Source of the DNA: Hyphochytrium catenoides
Lineage: Eukaryota; Sar; Hyphochytriomycetes; Hyphochytriales; Hyphochytriaceae
Assembly (NCBI GenBank): GCA_900088475.1
Contig: FLMG01001828.1
Location: 1 to 33,655, forward strand
Length of the DNA stretch: 33,655 nt
Reading direction: 5' to 3'
How positions within the stretch are numbered: the stretch's first letter is position 1; the number at the start of each line of letters is the position of its first letter. Position numbers and translations under genes: made by a program. The notes under the pieces were generated by a model. It was not told where the DNA came from. It did not search any database and was given only the letters and a program-made list of their open reading frames with translations. Positions 32,812 through 33,655 of this stretch are shown here, in pieces.

Positions 32812-33655
32812 CTATGAGGAAGACACGAGCAAGATGCAGATGTCGTAGTAGGAGGGATCTAACAATGTTTGGAAGAAGGAGGGAGAAGCTCTTCGCTGCG
32901 CGGCATTGACCTTGCTCCTACAGCTTCGCGGATTCTTCTCCTAAAGAACCAATCATTCTTGTGAGCCACTGCTCATGACATTGGGCTTGAGGACGACCAG
33001 CACGACCTCATCGTGTCAACATACTTTCCTTAAGAATAACTTTTGGACGGTAGGGATATCCTCGATCTCTCCAGGTAGGAGCGAGAAGCCGACGACAACA
33101 GTGTTGTGGGTGACGGGCCACGGTGTCGCCAGTAGGCCTTCCTCGAGGTCGATAAGCTTAAGCCCAATAGTGTCCAGCAATGCTGGTCGCGACCGCCATG
33201 AAGGAAGTTGCCAACAAGGCCTCGTGGTGAAGGCTTATAGTTGCCGCTCGGCTTGCAGAAGTGGTGGAAGAGTCATTGCTGCTGCCGCTGCTGACCTCTC
33301 CTCTATAATCAAAGATGGACACTGTAGTGTCATCCACTGGTGGCCTCTCCTCCACCCACGATCCGTTCAGGAAGCAGTATTTAAACTTCTCCTGCCCCGT
33401 GCTTGTGTGCCAACTGTTGACGTGGATAGCTGTTCCATTGTACTGCACGGTATACATGTTCCCAATTCGAAAGCACCACTTTTCAAGTAAGGGTTCGCGA
33501 ACCCTCTGCTCGTCGTCATAATAAAAGTCCTTAAATCTGGGGATGATGCATTCCTCGTCGCGGCCATCACATCCGGCACCGTAGATAGCTCCGGATTGTC
33601 GAGAACCCTTTTCTTCAGGGGTCTCTATAGCAAGGAATATTCTTCTTCTTGATTC
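32812..33655 (-). CDS. 3' part of a spliced gene, unknown (runs off the edge)
   Basis: An open frame enters at the right edge and has no in-frame stop down to about 33158. It includes GRDEECIIPRFKDFYYDDEQ, EKWCFRIGNMYTVQYNGTAI and FKYCFLNGSWVEERPPVDD. After an unresolved junction near 33220-33300, an exon ending at 33025 reads LLDTIGLKLIDLEEGLLATP then PWPVTHNTVVVGFSLLPGE. A GTATGT donor joins it in phase to the last exon, 32940-32812 (TAG). NGT and NGS sequons and spaced cysteines suggest a secreted or ER-lumen protein, but the N-terminus is outside the window. I do not recognise the family. The exon structure between 33158 and 33300 is uncertain. Confidence 0.5.

Noticed and set aside
32975-33490. 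171-codon plus-strand frame near the right edge
   Set aside because: Antisense to the long open minus-strand frame, which has in-phase splice sites and more protein-like composition.

Overview
The window is nuclear DNA from a eukaryote. Most genes are split into many small exons by short GT-AG introns (mostly about 35-90 nt, up to about 420 nt). Several gene families present exist only in eukaryotes. A walled, flagellum-forming protist or alga fits best: there is a plant-type callose/1,3-beta-glucan synthase (wall polymer) and a TMEM231 homologue (ciliary transition zone). I cannot name the species; a stramenopile-like alga is a guess. I saw no bacterial operons, CRISPR arrays, tRNAs or rRNAs. 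All gene models below were made by eye, by joining exons whose reading phases agree.

Left third (1-8700). A minus-strand spliced gene of unknown function (554-3171) is followed, on the same strand, by a TLS1/C9orf78-type splicing factor (3810-5063). A 672-base divergent spacer separates it from TMEM231 on the plus strand (5736-7249). Two small minus-strand spliced genes of unknown function probably lie at 7459-7811 and 8080-8605.

Middle (8700-19760). About 2 kb of gene-poor sequence carries a long GA tract and, 1.3 kb away, CT tracts. Then comes the largest gene, a 20-exon GT48 glucan synthase (10913-18928, about 2034 aa) with an MIT-like N-terminus and cysteine-rich loops.

Right part (19760-33655). 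A glucosidase II beta-type protein (19760 to about 25064) has hydrophobic segments in its middle and at its C-terminus, unlike the usual soluble ER subunit. A TPR protein with a mitochondrial-type leader (26073-27811) converges, 77 bases apart, on a Gemin6-like gene (27889-28722, minus). A 605-aa nuclear-looking protein of unknown family follows (29552-32107), and the 3' part of another minus-strand gene runs off the right edge (32812-33655).

Functional themes are wall polymer synthesis and ER glycoprotein folding (glucan synthase, glucosidase II beta-like), snRNP assembly and splicing (Gemin6, TLS1), and the cilium (TMEM231). These are neighbours, not an operon, and nothing shows that they are regulated together.
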